In this document: positions 34,235-45,249 of the stretch, piece by piece
How the letters are laid out: each line of letters begins with the position of its first letter
How positions within the stretch are numbered: position 1 is the first letter of the stretch
From: Phocoena phocoena
Lineage: Eukaryota > Chordata > Mammalia > Artiodactyla > Phocoenidae
DNA: 64,000 bases
Assembly: GCF_963924675.1 (NCBI RefSeq)
Contig: NC_089226.1
Span: 39,511,124 to 39,575,123 of the forward strand
Direction of reading: 5' to 3'
Translations under genes and position numbers: made by a program
The notes under the pieces: model-generated
What the model saw: only the letters and a program-made list of their open reading frames with translations
Databases searched by the model: none
What the model was told of the DNA's origin: nothing

Positions 34235-34875
34235 TGAAAACTGCCTCCTACAAAATGCTTACGAATATGCTCATCCAAACTGAGTAGCTACAGTGGGAGA
34301 AGTTTTCCGTGCCCCATTTTCCAGTAGCTTTTTTCTTTCCTGGGCATCAAATGTTCTTAATGCAGCAGCTGGAGATAAAAAAACAAAAAACAAAAAAAAA
34401 ACCAAACTTGTTCCCTTTCAAGAAAATGTAGCTTTGTCCCCACTTTTCAGTTGAACTGTTTCATCTTCACTGCATGGGGATCTCAAATGTAGTTTGAAAA
34501 CTGGGAAGACCCATAAAAGCATAATTGCTACTGTTTCATGTGAGGTAACAAGGTACTGGAGGTTTAAAGCAAAAGGAGCCTGAGTGGCTCTCTAGTCCTA
34601 ATTTTCCATAGATATAGCTATTTTTAAATGGGTTCAGCGTAGCAAAATTGCATTTGAAAGAAACAAAGGAAGAGAAACATAAGATCAAGAATTCTTTCCA
34701 GTGACTCACTAAACAGTGGTTTGATTCCTAGGAGTCTCTTATTCCTGTAGGCAGCAGACCTCAGTTACATCAGCGAAGCAGTGAGGCAGAAAGCTAACAC
34801 TTCAGGCTACTTTTTTGCTGTGGCTGAAGGTCGTCAGTGTTTAGAAAAAACACTGAAAAAAAAAACAGGCACACC
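34235..34875. other. Unassigned stretch
   Basis: No gene is recognised. An A-rich tract, AAAAAAACAAAAAACAAAAA, lies near 34377-34400. Confidence 0.35.
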
Positions 34876-34879
34876 TGAC

Positions 34880-35275
34880 CCATCTCTCTGACTCTAACCA
34901 TCCATGATACAATGGCCATAGGGGTCCTTCTAAAACACAGATCCAATCTTGTTTCCGGGAACACCACTCTCTTCTGGTTTTCCTTCTATTATTTTGGTTT
35001 TTCCTTCTCTGTCTCCATCGAAGGCTGACCTTTCTGATTCAGTTCCTCCCATGAAGTTCCTCAGGGCTTCAGCCTAAGCCCTCTCAGTACTTTTTTCATG
35101 TGATCTCCGCCCAAAACCTCAAACATATAGGTTTAATGCCCACCTACAAATAACGAATATATTTACTTCTCCAGCCCAGGTATTTCCTCTGACTTCTAGA
35201 TGCATTCATTCAATTGCTTCCTTGACGTCTTTACTTAAACATTTCAGTGGCATTTCAGACTCAGTTCAAAATGAA
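34880..35275 (+). repeat. L2 LINE 3' UTR relic
   Basis: CTTCTAAAACACAGATCCAA, GTTCCTCAGGGCTTCAGCCT and CATTTCAGACTCAGTTCAAA are L2-like and in order. The C-terminal end of ORF2 is not intact. Confidence 0.55.
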
Positions 35276-35414
35276 CACATGATCCTTTATTTTTTTTTTT
35301 TGCATTGTCACTTGTGTTGGCCAATGGCCCTGCCAGTTGTCTGGCTTCACAAGCTAGATTCAACTGGCATCTCCAACACAGTCCTCTTCCTCTAGTTCCA
35401 AGTCTATCACCAAG

Positions 35415-35893
35415 TTTTCTCTCGTTGAAGGACAAATAGCATATGATGTCACTTACATGTGGAGTGTAAAAAAAATGGTACAAGTGAACCTATTTACAAA
35501 ACAGCAATAGAGTCACAGATATAGATAACAAACTTATGGTTACCAAGAGGGGAAGGGGGGAGCTGGAAGGGAAAAATTGGGAGATTGGGATTGACACGTA
35601 CCCTACTATATATAAAATAGATAACTGAAAAGAACCTACTGTGTAGCACAGGGAACTCTACTCAATACTCTGTAATGACCTATATGGGAATAGAATCCAT
35701 GTATAAGAAACTACTGTATAGAACAGGGAACTATATTCTATATCTTGCAATAATCTATTATGGAAAAGAATCTGGAAAATAATATATATATGTATTATGT
35801 ATATGTGTGTGTGTGTGTGTTTATATATATATAACTGAATCACTTTGCTGTATACCTGAAACTTTGTAAATCAACTATACTTAAAAAAAAAAA
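35415..35893 (+). mobile_element. L1 3' end
   Basis: GGACAAATAGCATATGATGT, CAAACTTATGGTTACCAAGA, GGGAACTCTACTCAATACTC and AACTGAATCACTTTGCTGTA lead to a poly(A) tail at 35881-35893. It is 5'-truncated within the 3' end and contains a (TG)n run near 35806-35821. Confidence 0.88.
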
Positions 35894-35899
35894 AAGAAT

Positions 35900-36486
35900 A
35901 GGGCAGAACTTCGAGGAAAGAAAGCATCTCTAGGCACGTCCAAGAAATCAACTGGAACTGAGCTGGAGATCCACATCAGAATGTTTGTGGTAGTCATAGT
36001 TGCTTTGGTTCTTAGTTTGTTGATCCGTTGTACAGGACACAAGCACGTTGCTGCTTTAATTTTCCCTGATCTCTGCCTTCACCTGTGCCCTGTGGAATCT
36101 CTTCCCCATCTATTACCAGCATGCTAGGCAGGTCCCAAGGTGTGCCTGTGATCAGAGGACCATGTTCAATATATGCTTTCGGGCTGTAATTAGCAAAATC
36201 CAGACTCGGAACAAATGAAATAAAACAAATGACTCAGTTTCTTCAAAAAATAAATTGTGGGAGTGGGGGTGGTTTTTGGGTGGAGGGGAAGCATGATGGG
36301 AGAGAAACATGTAAATTAAAAGAGACAAAAATATATCAGCCAAACACAGTGAGTGGACCTTGCCTGGATGTTGATTTGAACCAACTGCAAAAAGTTAACA
36401 TCTATTACATTTTGAGACAAGTGAAAGTTTGATATCCCATTTGGTATCAAGATACCATGACATTTCTTTAGGTGATATTAAGATTG
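35900..36486. other. Unassigned stretch
   Basis: No gene or repeat is recognised. Confidence 0.35.
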
Positions 36487-36498
36487 TGGTTTTATTTT

Positions 36499-37195
36499 TT
36501 TTATTAATGTTATTAAAGTATAGTTGATTTACAATGTTGTGTTAATTTCTGCCGTACAGCAAGAAATACATATATACCTATGTATCAATTATACATATAT
36601 ATTCTTTTTCATATTCTTTTCCATTATGGTTTAACACAGGATGTTGAATATCGTTTCCTGTGTTATACAGTAGGACCTTGTCATTTATCCGTCCTATATA
36701 TAATAGTTTGCATCTGCTAATCCCAAACTCCCAATCGTTCCCTCCCACAACCCCCTCCCCCTTGGCAACCACAGGTTCTCTATATCTGTGAATCTGTTTC
36801 TGTTTCATAGATATGTTCCTTTATGTTGTATTTTTACATCCCACATATAAGTGATATCACATGGTATTTGTCTTTCTCTTTCTGACTTACTTCGCTTAGT
36901 ATGATCATCTCTAGGTCCATCCATGTTGCTGCAAATGGCATTATTTCATTTTTTATTATGGCCAAGTAGTATTCCATTGTATGTATGTACCACATCTTCT
37001 TTATCCATTCACCTGTTGATGGACATTCAGGTTGTTTCCATGTCTTGGCTATTGTAAATAGTGCTGCCATGAACATAGGAGTGTATGTATGTTTTCCAAT
37101 TATAGTTTTGTCTGGGTATTGCCCAGGAGTAGGATTGCTGGATCATATGACTACTCTCTTTTTAGTTTTTTGAGGAACCTCCATACTGTTTTCCA
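36499..37195 (-). mobile_element. L1 3' end with ORF2 C-terminus, antisense
   Basis: It carries the L1 3' UTR and the last part of ORF2 on the minus strand. The frame 37076-36834 is uninterrupted over 80 codons and includes WIKKMWYIHTMEYY and FAATWMDLEMIILSEVSQKE, both hallmarks of the ORF2 C-terminus. TGGTTTTATTTT at 36487-36498 and 37196-37207 is an exact 12-base target duplication. Confidence 0.93.
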
Positions 37196-37609
37196 TGGTT
37201 TTATTTTATTGTTTTTAATATCCTTATCTTTAGGGGTATATCCTGAAATATTTATGGACTAAATTACATAATTTCTGGGATTTGCTTCAAAATGATATGA
37301 GAAAGAGGAAATTGATGAGGATATAGAGGAATAAGATGGGCCGTGGGTGGAGAAATGTGGAGTTGGACCTCTCCCAAGAGTGCAACGGCAGAAGATGCCA
37401 GGCCTCCCCAAGGCTCAGGAGGCCTCTGCCTCCTCCCTCAGAGGGAGCCATGGGCCAGTGCACACTTCCACATGGAGGGAGCCACCCTTCCCTGGGGGCA
37501 TTCCCCGGGGACCCACACTCTCCCCACAGGGCCTCCAGCCTCCATCCCTCTGATCCCCACCTGTCCTCATCTCCCAACCTACCATCCAGAGAGGAGGCCA
37601 CAGTGGACT

Positions 37610-37880
37610 CACCTGTAAGTGCATCTCATGACCCTTAGGATGAAGCCCACACCCCACACATGTGACCCACGAGCCCCCTTCCCACTTTTCCAATCTCATG
37701 TCTGTACACTGCCCCCCTGGCCACGCCTCCCCAGAACTCGGCCTTTTTCAGTCCCTCCAAGCTTCCACACAGGCTATTCCCTCTACCTGTTCCCACTCCC
37801 CACCTATCCCACCTTTGTACCTGGTGTCTGTCCTTCACATCTTGGTTTAGATGTTATCTATTCTAGGAGTTGTCCCTCTG
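37610..37880 (+). repeat. L2 LINE 3' UTR relic
   Basis: ACCCTTAGGATGAAGCCCAC, CTTCCACACAGGCTATTCCC and TTAGATGTTATCTATTCTAG follow the L2 order. Confidence 0.6.
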
Positions 37881-37884
37881 AGAT

Positions 37885-39095
37885 AGACATGATGCTAGAA
37901 GACCCAGGTCCCCCTTCAGGGAAGCTCTTGCTGCCCTATTGTGAGGAATGCATGAGTGGACAGCACCACTGAGAGCCACACAGCTGCCTCATCCAGCCGC
38001 TGAGGAAGGTGGTGTCAGCCCCACTTGGAACCCTGCGACCGGCAATCTTCTCTCCAGAGCCCCACAACGGGTGGACTGAGGCTTGTTGAGACTGCATTGC
38101 AGCTCAGTTTCTTCCTTGGCCCCGTCCTGCTTCCTTCGCCTACCTTTCCCAGGAGTTGACCCCATGGAACGTCTCACACCTTACTGAACTCCATCTCAGC
38201 ATCTTCTTCCCAAGAACCCAACCTGCAATTTTGTTCTATCCCACACCTCTTTCTGTTCCCACTCTGGGGCAGAAAAACTCTTCTAGTTCTTCAGCCAACA
38301 CCCATTCTCATCCCATTCTTTCAGGTCATCCCCCTACATCATAACCATCTATGTAAGAGTCTGTAGCCCCCACTGGATTAGAAGCGACATCCGGCAGGCT
38401 CACCCTGGTGCACTCTGGACCTAGCACAATTCTCAGTACATAACTGATACTGAGTCAACCAACAGAAATCCCAGGGAGCAGGGAATTGGTACCCAGTATG
38501 AGAATCCCATTGTTTATGGTACGCATAAATGAATGAATGAGTTCCCCTATTTCTGAGATTTTCCAACATTTGGCCTAGGAAGCCATAGTTAATGAAATGA
38601 AAGCATCAACATTTCAGAGCCATAAGAAACTAGAGAGAAGCACCATTCTTAAAAATAGGTGGATTATTAAGAGAACCATGCTAAGATGAGGTATGCAATG
38701 GATGTAGCCATTCTTTGCATCTGTTAATAAAGAACTTTGTTGCCTGGACAAGACATTTGAGGACACCATCCTACAGATATGTTCAAAGGAAAGTTTTAAA
38801 AATACTCATAAAAGCTGAACATTGAATGGGAACTGGCATGCCCTGGGGTGTGGAGGGCCTGAGGAGTAGTATAGATATAGTAAGCCTTCCAGCGTTTACT
38901 TCCTTTAACAGCCATGGGACTCTCTAGGGCCATTTTAGGCCCATTTTCTATAAGGAATCTACAGCCGGAAAGAGGCTGTCTGGATTCTCTTCCTGAGTAC
39001 TTGCAGGATCATCAAAGCACAGAGAGAAAACAAAACCTCCTCTCTCTTTCCTACGTCCTGCAAGTAGATCTGCCAAATCTCTATAAAGCAAAATG
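37885..39095. other. Unassigned stretch
   Basis: No gene is recognised. Positions 37900-38240 look like an old LTR (GTTGAGACTGCATTGCAGCT, CTGCTTCCTTCGCCTACCTT) that I could not name. A short L2-like end may lie near 38340-38560. Confidence 0.3.
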
Positions 39096-39099
39096 AGTA

Positions 39100-39375
39100 A
39101 TAAGAATACCTGACATTTGCTGACTGCTCCATATGTGCCAGGCCTGTGCTGGGAACTTGATGTGGGTTGTCTAAGTAAACAGGTTGCAGGTTGCCAGCAG
39201 CAACCCTGGGAGACAAATGGTATCTCCCAGCAACCCTGGGAGACAAATGGTATCCCCAAACAGGTGCAGAAGCTGAAACTCAGAGATTAAGTTGCCCAAA
39301 GTTTGTAGGAACATCAAAATCAAGGTTTGAATCCAGGTCTCTTTGATCCCATAGCTCATCTTCTGAGCCACAAAT
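39100..39375 (-). repeat. MIR relic with internal duplication
   Basis: The reverse MIR order is seen in TGACTGCTCCATATGTGCCA, CAGAAGCTGAAACTCAGAGA and GTTTGAATCCAGGTCTCTTT. It holds a 30-base tandem duplication at 39198-39257. Confidence 0.75.
39198..39257 (+). repeat. 30-base tandem duplication
   Basis: Unit 39198-39227 begins CAGCAACCCTGGGAGACAAA. The next copy, 39228-39257, differs at one base in 30. The low divergence against a very old MIR host points to a recent local duplication. Confidence 0.95.
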
Positions 39376-39759
39376 GACATTGTCTCACAAAGACCGTGCC
39401 TGTCATAGGGACTGACTGCGGCTGCTCTCAGGGCAAAAGGAAGACACTGGGAGCAGTGAGACAGCTGTTTCACTGGGCTCATGCTCTGCTGTGTCAGCAA
39501 AGACCCAGTTTATAAAGGTCCAGAGCCTGCCTTGTACTTCTTTCTGAAATATGCTAAGTGCATTAAAAGTTCTGGGACCAATTCCAACGTTGGGGGTGGG
39601 TGGAGGGATGGCAGTGAGAGGTGGTTCCCACACACCACCAAGCAATTCTCCAAACACCCGTTGGGTGTCCTACAGTTTAACTCAATTCTGACACTTTCAG
39701 ATTCCAGTCTGAAAGCTCAGTCCTACGAGTCTGTCCCCCACCCCACCCCGAGTTAAGAC

Positions 39760-40690
39760 ACCAATGGCAAGCCCAGAGCAACTGGCTACAGATTGGAGGT
39801 TCCAAAGACTTCCTCCTAGGGTTTGTTTAATCTGCTAGAGTGGTTCCAGACGCCAGTCACAAGTCCAGATTATTACCTGTGCTTCTGATCAGCAGCCTAT
39901 AAATTAGAAGTTGCCACGACCCCCTCTTTGGGTTTGATTAATTTGCTAAAGCAGCTCATAGAGCTCAAGAAACCTGTTTACTTACTAGATTACCAACTCA
40001 TCTTAAAGGGTATTAAAGGATACAAATCAACAGCCGGATGCAGAGATACATGGGGAGAGGTCCTGAACAAAGGAGCTTCTGTTCTCATGGAGTTTGGCGT
40101 CTGGCACGGTGGCACTTGGAAGTGTTCTGTTTCCACAAGCTGGAAGCTCTCTGGACCTCCTCCTTTTGGGTTTTTATGGATGCTTCATTACATAGGCATG
40201 ATTGATTAAATCATTGACCATTGGTGATCGATTTAACCTCTAGCCCCTCTCCCCTCCCTGGAGTATGAGGAGTGAGACTGAAAGTTCAAACACTGTCTTC
40301 AGGGTTGGTTCCCATGGCAACCAGCCCTCGTCCTTACCTGCTTTCCAAAAGTCACCTCATTAACCTAAACCCAGTTATGGTGGAAAATGGCTTGTTATAA
40401 ATTAGGGGTCCTCAACCCCCGGGCCACGGACCGCACCGGTCAGTGGCCTCTTAGGAACCTGGCCACACAGCAGGAGGTGAGCAGTGAGCGAGCGAAGCGT
40501 CATCTGCCGCTCCCCATCGCTCGCATTACCACCTGAACCATCCCCCCACACCCCCGCCACCGGTCCATAGAAAAATTGTCTTCCGCGAAACCGGTCCCTT
40601 GTGCCAAAAGAGTTGAAGACTGCTGTTATAAATAACAAGATACCCATTTTGCCTTTGTGGCTCTGATTTCAGGAACTGAGGACAAGAGAC
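39760..40690 (+). repeat. Old ERVL-like LTR, split by hAT
   Basis: TTTGCTAAAGCAGCTCATAG, CTTTTGGGTTTTTATGGATG, CATTACATAGGCATGATTGA and GGCTTGTTATAAAT match a known mammalian LTR type whose subfamily I cannot fix. After the insertion at 40403-40625 the LTR resumes with AACAAGATACCCATTTTGC. Confidence 0.6.
40403..40625 (+). mobile_element. Non-autonomous hAT element in LTR
   Basis: The left end TAGGGGTCCTCAAC and the reverse complement of the right end CAGCAGTCTTCAAC are imperfect terminal inverted repeats of hAT type. The 8-base target duplication TTATAAAT is exact at 40395-40402 and 40626-40633. The body has CGGACCGCACCGGTCAGTGG and CCGCGAAACCGGTCCCTTGT and encodes no transposase. The LTR sequence is continuous across the target site once the insert is removed. 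Confidence 0.92.
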
Positions 40691-42055
40691 CATAAATGTA
40701 AGGGTTTATCGCTAGACTCAATTCCATTCCATTGATCCATACGTCTAAATTTACGTCAGTACCACGCTGTCTTGATAATGTAGCTTTGTAGTAAGTTTTG
40801 AAATTGAGAAGTGTGAGTCCTCCAACTTTGTTCTTTCTCAAGATTGTTTGATATATTCTAGATCTCTTGCATTTCTATATGGATTTTATGATTGACCTGT
40901 TGATTTCTGCAAAAAAGGCAGCTGGGATTTTGATAAGGATTATGTCGCCTCTGTAAATAATTTGGGGGACTTGTGCCATCTTAACAATATTAATTAAGTC
41001 TTCTGCTCCATGAACATGTATGTTTTTCCATAGGTTACTTTAATTTCTTTAAAGAGCGTTTTATAGTTTTCAGTGTACAGATTTTATAATAATCTTGTTA
41101 TATTTATTACTAAATATTTTAATCTTTTTGATACTATTGTAAATGGAATTGTATTATTAATTTCATTTTCAGGTTATTCATTGCTAGGTTATAGAAATAC
41201 AGCTGATTTTTGTATATTTATCTTGTATCCTGCACCTTGGTAAGCTTATTTATTAGTTCTAATTTTTTTTCTTGTTCCTGCAGTTGCTTTGAATTCTTTA
41301 GGATGTTCAATATACATGATCGTGTCATCTGTGAATAGAAATAGCTTTACATTTTCCTTTCCAATCTGGATGCCTTTTACTTCTTTTTCTTGTCTGATTG
41401 CCCTGGCTAGAACACTCAATACAATATCGGATAGAAGTGATGAGAGCAGGCATCCTTTTTTTGTTGCTGAACTTAGGGGAAAAACATTTAGTCTTTCACC
41501 ATTAAGTATGATGTTAGCTGTGGGTTTTTGGTAATTGCCCTTATCAGGTTGAGGAAGTTTCCCTTCTACTCCTATTTTATTGCATGTTTTTATCATGAAA
41601 AGATGTTGTATTCGTCAAATGCTTTTTCTGCATCTATTAAGATGATCATGCTGGTTTTGTCTTTTATTCTATTAATATGGTTTGTTTATTACATTAATTG
41701 CTTTTGGAAGTTGAACAAACCTTGCATCCTGAGATAGATTAATTATGGCATATAATCCTTTTTATATGTTGTTGGGTTTAGTTTTCACTATTTTGTTGAG
41801 GATTTTAGCTCATATTCAAAAAGATATTAGTCTGTAGTTGTTGTTGCTGTTGTTGTTTTTTCTGTAATATCTTTTCTGGTTTTGGTATCAGGGTAATACT
41901 GACCTCATGGAATGGGTTGGAAAGTGTTCCCTCCTGTTCTATTTTGGGGGGGCGGTGGGAAGAGTTTGTGAACGATTGGTAATAATTGATTTTTAAGCTT
42001 TTGATAAAATTCATCAGAGAAGCCGGGTTTTCAGTAGATTCACAGAGCTGTGCAA
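40690..42055 (-). pseudogene. Decayed L1 ORF2, antisense
   Basis: The minus strand carries part of L1 ORF2. The frame at 41596-41246 has [18 protein letters not shown], the reverse transcriptase motif with FTDD in place of FADD. The 40841-40626 frame has VGGLTLLNFKTYYKATL. Frames are broken and neither end is complete. It is older than the SINEs. Confidence 0.85.
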
Positions 42056-42059
42056 CAAT

Positions 42060-42460
42060 CACTGCAGTCTAATCTTAGAGAATTTCTATCACCCCAAAGA
42101 GAAACCTTGTGCCCATGATCAGTAAATCTTCCTTTCTCCCAGCCTTAGACAACCAGTGCCCTACTTTTTGTCTTTATAGATTTGCCCATTTTGGATATTT
42201 CATACAAATGAAATCATGTAATATGCGGCATTTTATGACCGATTTCCTTCACTTAGCCAATTGCTCGAGGTTGACCATTGTTGTATTAATACTTCGTTCC
42301 TTTTAATTGCTGAACAGAATTCTATTGCATAGATATACCAAATTTTGTTCTTCATCAAATGAGAGACATGTGGGTTGTTTCCACTTTGGCCTATTGTGAA
42401 TAACACTGCTATAAACATTTGTGGACAGGTTTCTGTGTGCATCAGCAATGTTTTTAAAAA
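42060..42460 (-). repeat. L1-like 3' region, antisense
   Basis: CATACAAATGAAATCATGTA, CCTTCACTTAGCCAATTGCT and CCTATTGTGAATAACACTGC on the + strand are the reverse of an L1M-like 3' region. It is probably a separate insertion from the ORF2 fragment beside it. Confidence 0.6.
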
Positions 42461-42699
42461 TACACTTTAAAAATTTTATCCAGCCTTTTAGTTGTTTTCA
42501 TCAACCGAACTGCCAGAAACAGAAATCAGACTGTACCTTTCCCTCTCAACTTGTGTCTCCCTTTTAGGGCGAGGGACACGGCCAGAGGATTTGGTGGCCC
42601 AGCATAAAGAGAATCTCCAGCAGTTCCGTAACTGAGGGCTTTATGCGGGGGAATATAGGACCCCGAATGAAGGAACAAAGAAATCCACCCATCTATAAA

Positions 42700-42990
42700 T
42701 ACCACCCATTCATTAATAGTTTTTGAGCATCTACTATGTATGGGCCAGGCCCTGTATGGGAGGCTGAAGGTACAAGAGAGTATAAGACAGAACTGGTCCC
42801 CTGACTCAGAGAGCTTACATTTTAACAGAAAACAATCGAACAGGCAAGCCGCAATACAATATAAAAAGTGCAATGAAAAAGGAAGAACAGCGGAATATGG
42901 GAGTGAATAGGAGGTCTCACAGCCTAGTGTGGAGAGAGTAGGAAAGTCTTCCCAGAGGCAACAGGAGCTACTTCAATTGTGTGTCTCTGA
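42700..42990 (-). repeat. L2 LINE 3' relic, antisense
   Basis: TTTGAGCATCTACTATGTAT, GGGCCAGGCCCTGTATGGGA and CAGAGAGCTTACATTTTAAC are the reverse of the L2 3' end. Confidence 0.65.
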
Positions 42991-43140
42991 GGTAGGAGGT
43001 TGACGTGCGAATGAAATTTCCTTGCACTGTTCATACTCCGTTATCCAGAGACCCTGATGCAGAAATACACTTCAGCAACCCAGGCCCTCCTCCTGGTAGG
43101 ACAATGAGCTTGGCACAGTGCTTGGCAGACGCATAGCAGG

Positions 43141-43143
<3 letters not shown>

Positions 43144-43174
<31 letters not shown>

Positions 43175-43212
43175 TTGTATGGGAGACACACACACACACA
43201 TACACACACACA
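43144..43212 (+). repeat. (TG)n then (CA)n microsatellites
   Basis: About 14 TG units are followed by TATTTGTATGGGAGA and about 12 CA units. The two arms are complementary and could pair. Confidence 0.95.
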
Positions 43213-43370
43213 ATGAATGAATCCATGCCAAATTGAGTCGTACCCCCCAGGTGACTGTGATCTAGGCGTCTTCCTAGACTTACAAACTGCTGCATGAGAG
43301 CTCTCTTCTTGAGGGCAGAACAGAATTGGGGAATGTAAAGCTTGTTCTTCAATTCTCTGTTGGACAGCTG

Positions 43371-43574
43371 CAGGGCTGTCCAACAGAACTCTCTGTGATG
43401 GTAGAAATGTTCTAGATCTGTGCTCTGTAACTCACTAGCCTCACGTGGTTACTGAGCACCTGAAACCTGGCCAGTGTGACTGAAGCACTGAATTTTTATT
43501 TCCATTTAATTTTAATCGATTTAAATTTAAATAGTCACATGTGGCTAGTGGCTCCTCTATTAGGACAGCATACC
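43371..43574 (+). repeat. MER3-like hAT-Charlie fossil
   Basis: The element opens with CAGGGCTGTCCAACAGAACT and passes ACTGAGCACCTGAAACCTGG and TTTAATTTTAATCGATTTAA. It ends with CACATGTGGCTAGTGGCTCC and TTAGGACAGCAT. The ends are inverted and resemble the MER3 group as I recall it. Confidence 0.75.
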
Positions 43575-43599
43575 AGAACCATCACGACATTTATGGATG

Positions 43600-43790
43600 C
43601 AGTTTTCAAAGAGCTTTCACCTCCCTTGTCCCTTACTGTCTCTTTTGATCCTCACAACAGTATTATGAGAGACAGACACCAGGCATCTTTCATCTCATTT
43701 TACAGATAAGGAAACTGAAGTTAAGAGTTGCCCCAGCTAATGACTGAGCTTGACCTAGAGACCAGAGCTCTTGAATAATGGGAGAGAGTG
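43600..43790 (-). repeat. MIR SINE relic, antisense
   Basis: GATCCTCACAACAGTATTAT, CATTTTACAGATAAGGAAAC and CTAGAGACCAGAGCTCTTGA are reversed MIR segments. Confidence 0.7.
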
Positions 43791-43794
43791 AAGT

Positions 43795-44595
43795 TCTTCC
43801 CTCTAGACATCAGAAGATGACCACGAAACCCAAATAATGTCTCATCTCATTGCAATGACTGTTTAAAGCATTGGGCATCTGCCGGGAGCCAGCCCTGGAC
43901 TAGCAGAACTTCCAAGTCCAGATCCTACAGCGAGAATGGTGGCCATTCCCACGGTCGACCACTAGAGGGGGCTACTGTCAGCGGAGCAAGCTCTGACACC
44001 AGGTCGTCTCCCTTATTATAGGCTTTTCAAAGGTGGAACAGATGGTCATCTTCTTGGTGATATTTCCATGTCATATGCAGGAACTGGCTCCCAAATAGCT
44101 TTCCCTGAGGTCCAAATGCGCTGATTAGATTTGAGGGGTTTTGGGGTCTAAAGTTATTTAGAAGCAACTTTCCAAAGAATCATTAAGACTTACCAATCAT
44201 TTTTTGAACGTAGACTTGACTAGGAGAAAGAAAGAATAGAAAAGTAATGGGAAGAGGAGCAGGGTGGGAAAGGGGTAAGATTTGTGGAAGGAATAGGTCA
44301 CTGAAAAGGTAGGAGCAGAGGAAACAAAAGACAAACCTCAATTACTAGCCCAATTCCTCTCTCACTGGGACAAAAAAACACATAAGGACTTAAAAGGATT
44401 CCCATTATCCCCCCTATGGCTGGATGGAGAGGTAGGGAGGGTTGCATGTCCTTCTGGGACTAGGTCCCAGTCTCTGATTTTTAATATTTCCATCTTATCC
44501 CAAGAAGAAAATTCTCCCCTGGGTCTTAAGCAACAGCTCTTCCTTATTTCCCTCTTCAAACCTGTGAACAAGTTAGACAAGGCGGCAACACTACA
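43795..44595. other. Unassigned stretch
   Basis: No gene is recognised, apart from a weak CTCF-like motif listed at 43959. The minus frame at 44362-44757 shows no known domain and overlaps MIR sequence. Confidence 0.35.
43959..43974 (+). promoter_or_regulatory. Weak CTCF-like motif
   Basis: CCACTAGAGGGGGCTA matches the CTCF core except for one central C-to-G change. It has the same + orientation as the site at 15068. It may not bind. Confidence 0.35.
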
Positions 44596-44599
44596 TTCT

Positions 44600-44705
44600 A
44601 TCAGAAACTGAGCTTCAGTGAGCCCAGTGACGTCCCTGAGATCACTCAGCTGGTAAATGGCAGAACTAGTGTAGAACCGGGTCTGTGTGACTCGGCCTGA
44701 CCAGT
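44600..44705 (-). repeat. MIR SINE fragment, antisense
   Basis: GTCCCTGAGATCACTCAGCT and GTAAATGGCAGAACTAGTGT are reversed MIR core sequence. Confidence 0.6.
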
Positions 44706-44870
44706 ATGGTTGCATAGGTTGGGCACTAGCCAATTGCAGGAGGTGACTTGAACTCAAGCATCTCCCTAGATGTGAATGGCCTTTGGGTATGGATAGAGGC
44801 TGGAGGTCAGAGGAAGATGCCCTTCAGTGAAGAAGAATTTGCTAATAATAATAATAGCAATAAAGAAGAA

Positions 44871-44945
44871 GAAAGAAAGGAAGGAAGGAAGGAAGGAAGG
44901 AAGGAAGGAAGGAAGGAAGGAAGGAAGGGAGAAAGAAAGAAAAAG
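44871..44945 (+). repeat. (GGAA)n microsatellite
   Basis: About 13 GGAA units lie within a longer purine run flanked by GAAA units. GGAA arrays can bind ETS-family proteins, but no gene promoter is visible beside it. Confidence 0.95.
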
Positions 44946-45004
44946 AATAAGCCCATTCCTTCTTGACCAGGAAAGGAACAGAAGCACCAGTGAGAAGATA
45001 ACAA

Positions 45005-45245
45005 GCATGGATTGTGGAGGCAGCCAGACTGTGGGCCACAACTGGCCTCTATCACTTACAAGCTGGCTGACAGGCAGCAAATTCCTTAGCTTCTCTGAGC
45101 CTTGGTTTCCTCATCTGTTAATAGTGGGTAGGGAGGGGGGGGTCACGCTTTTTCAATGGTTGTTGCAAGGATTAAATGAAATAATGTATGCAGAGGTTTT
45201 GGCACGGTGCCAGGTACAGTACAGGCTCCGCCAAGTTCAGCCACC
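45005..45245 (+). repeat. MIR SINE relic
   Basis: GCAGCCAGACTGTGGGCCAC, CACTTACAAGCTGGCTGACA, GTTTCCTCATCTGTTAATAG and GGTGCCAGGTACAGTACAGG follow MIR. A G run at 45126-45142 interrupts it. Confidence 0.8.
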
Positions 45246-45249
45246 ATCA

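Noticed and set aside
39198..39257. Short direct repeats as a possible CRISPR array
   Set aside because: There are only two adjacent copies without spacers, inside a mammalian MIR.
45125..45143. G-rich run in a MIR as a functional quadruplex
   Set aside because: It is a local G expansion within an old repeat and nothing near it suggests a role.
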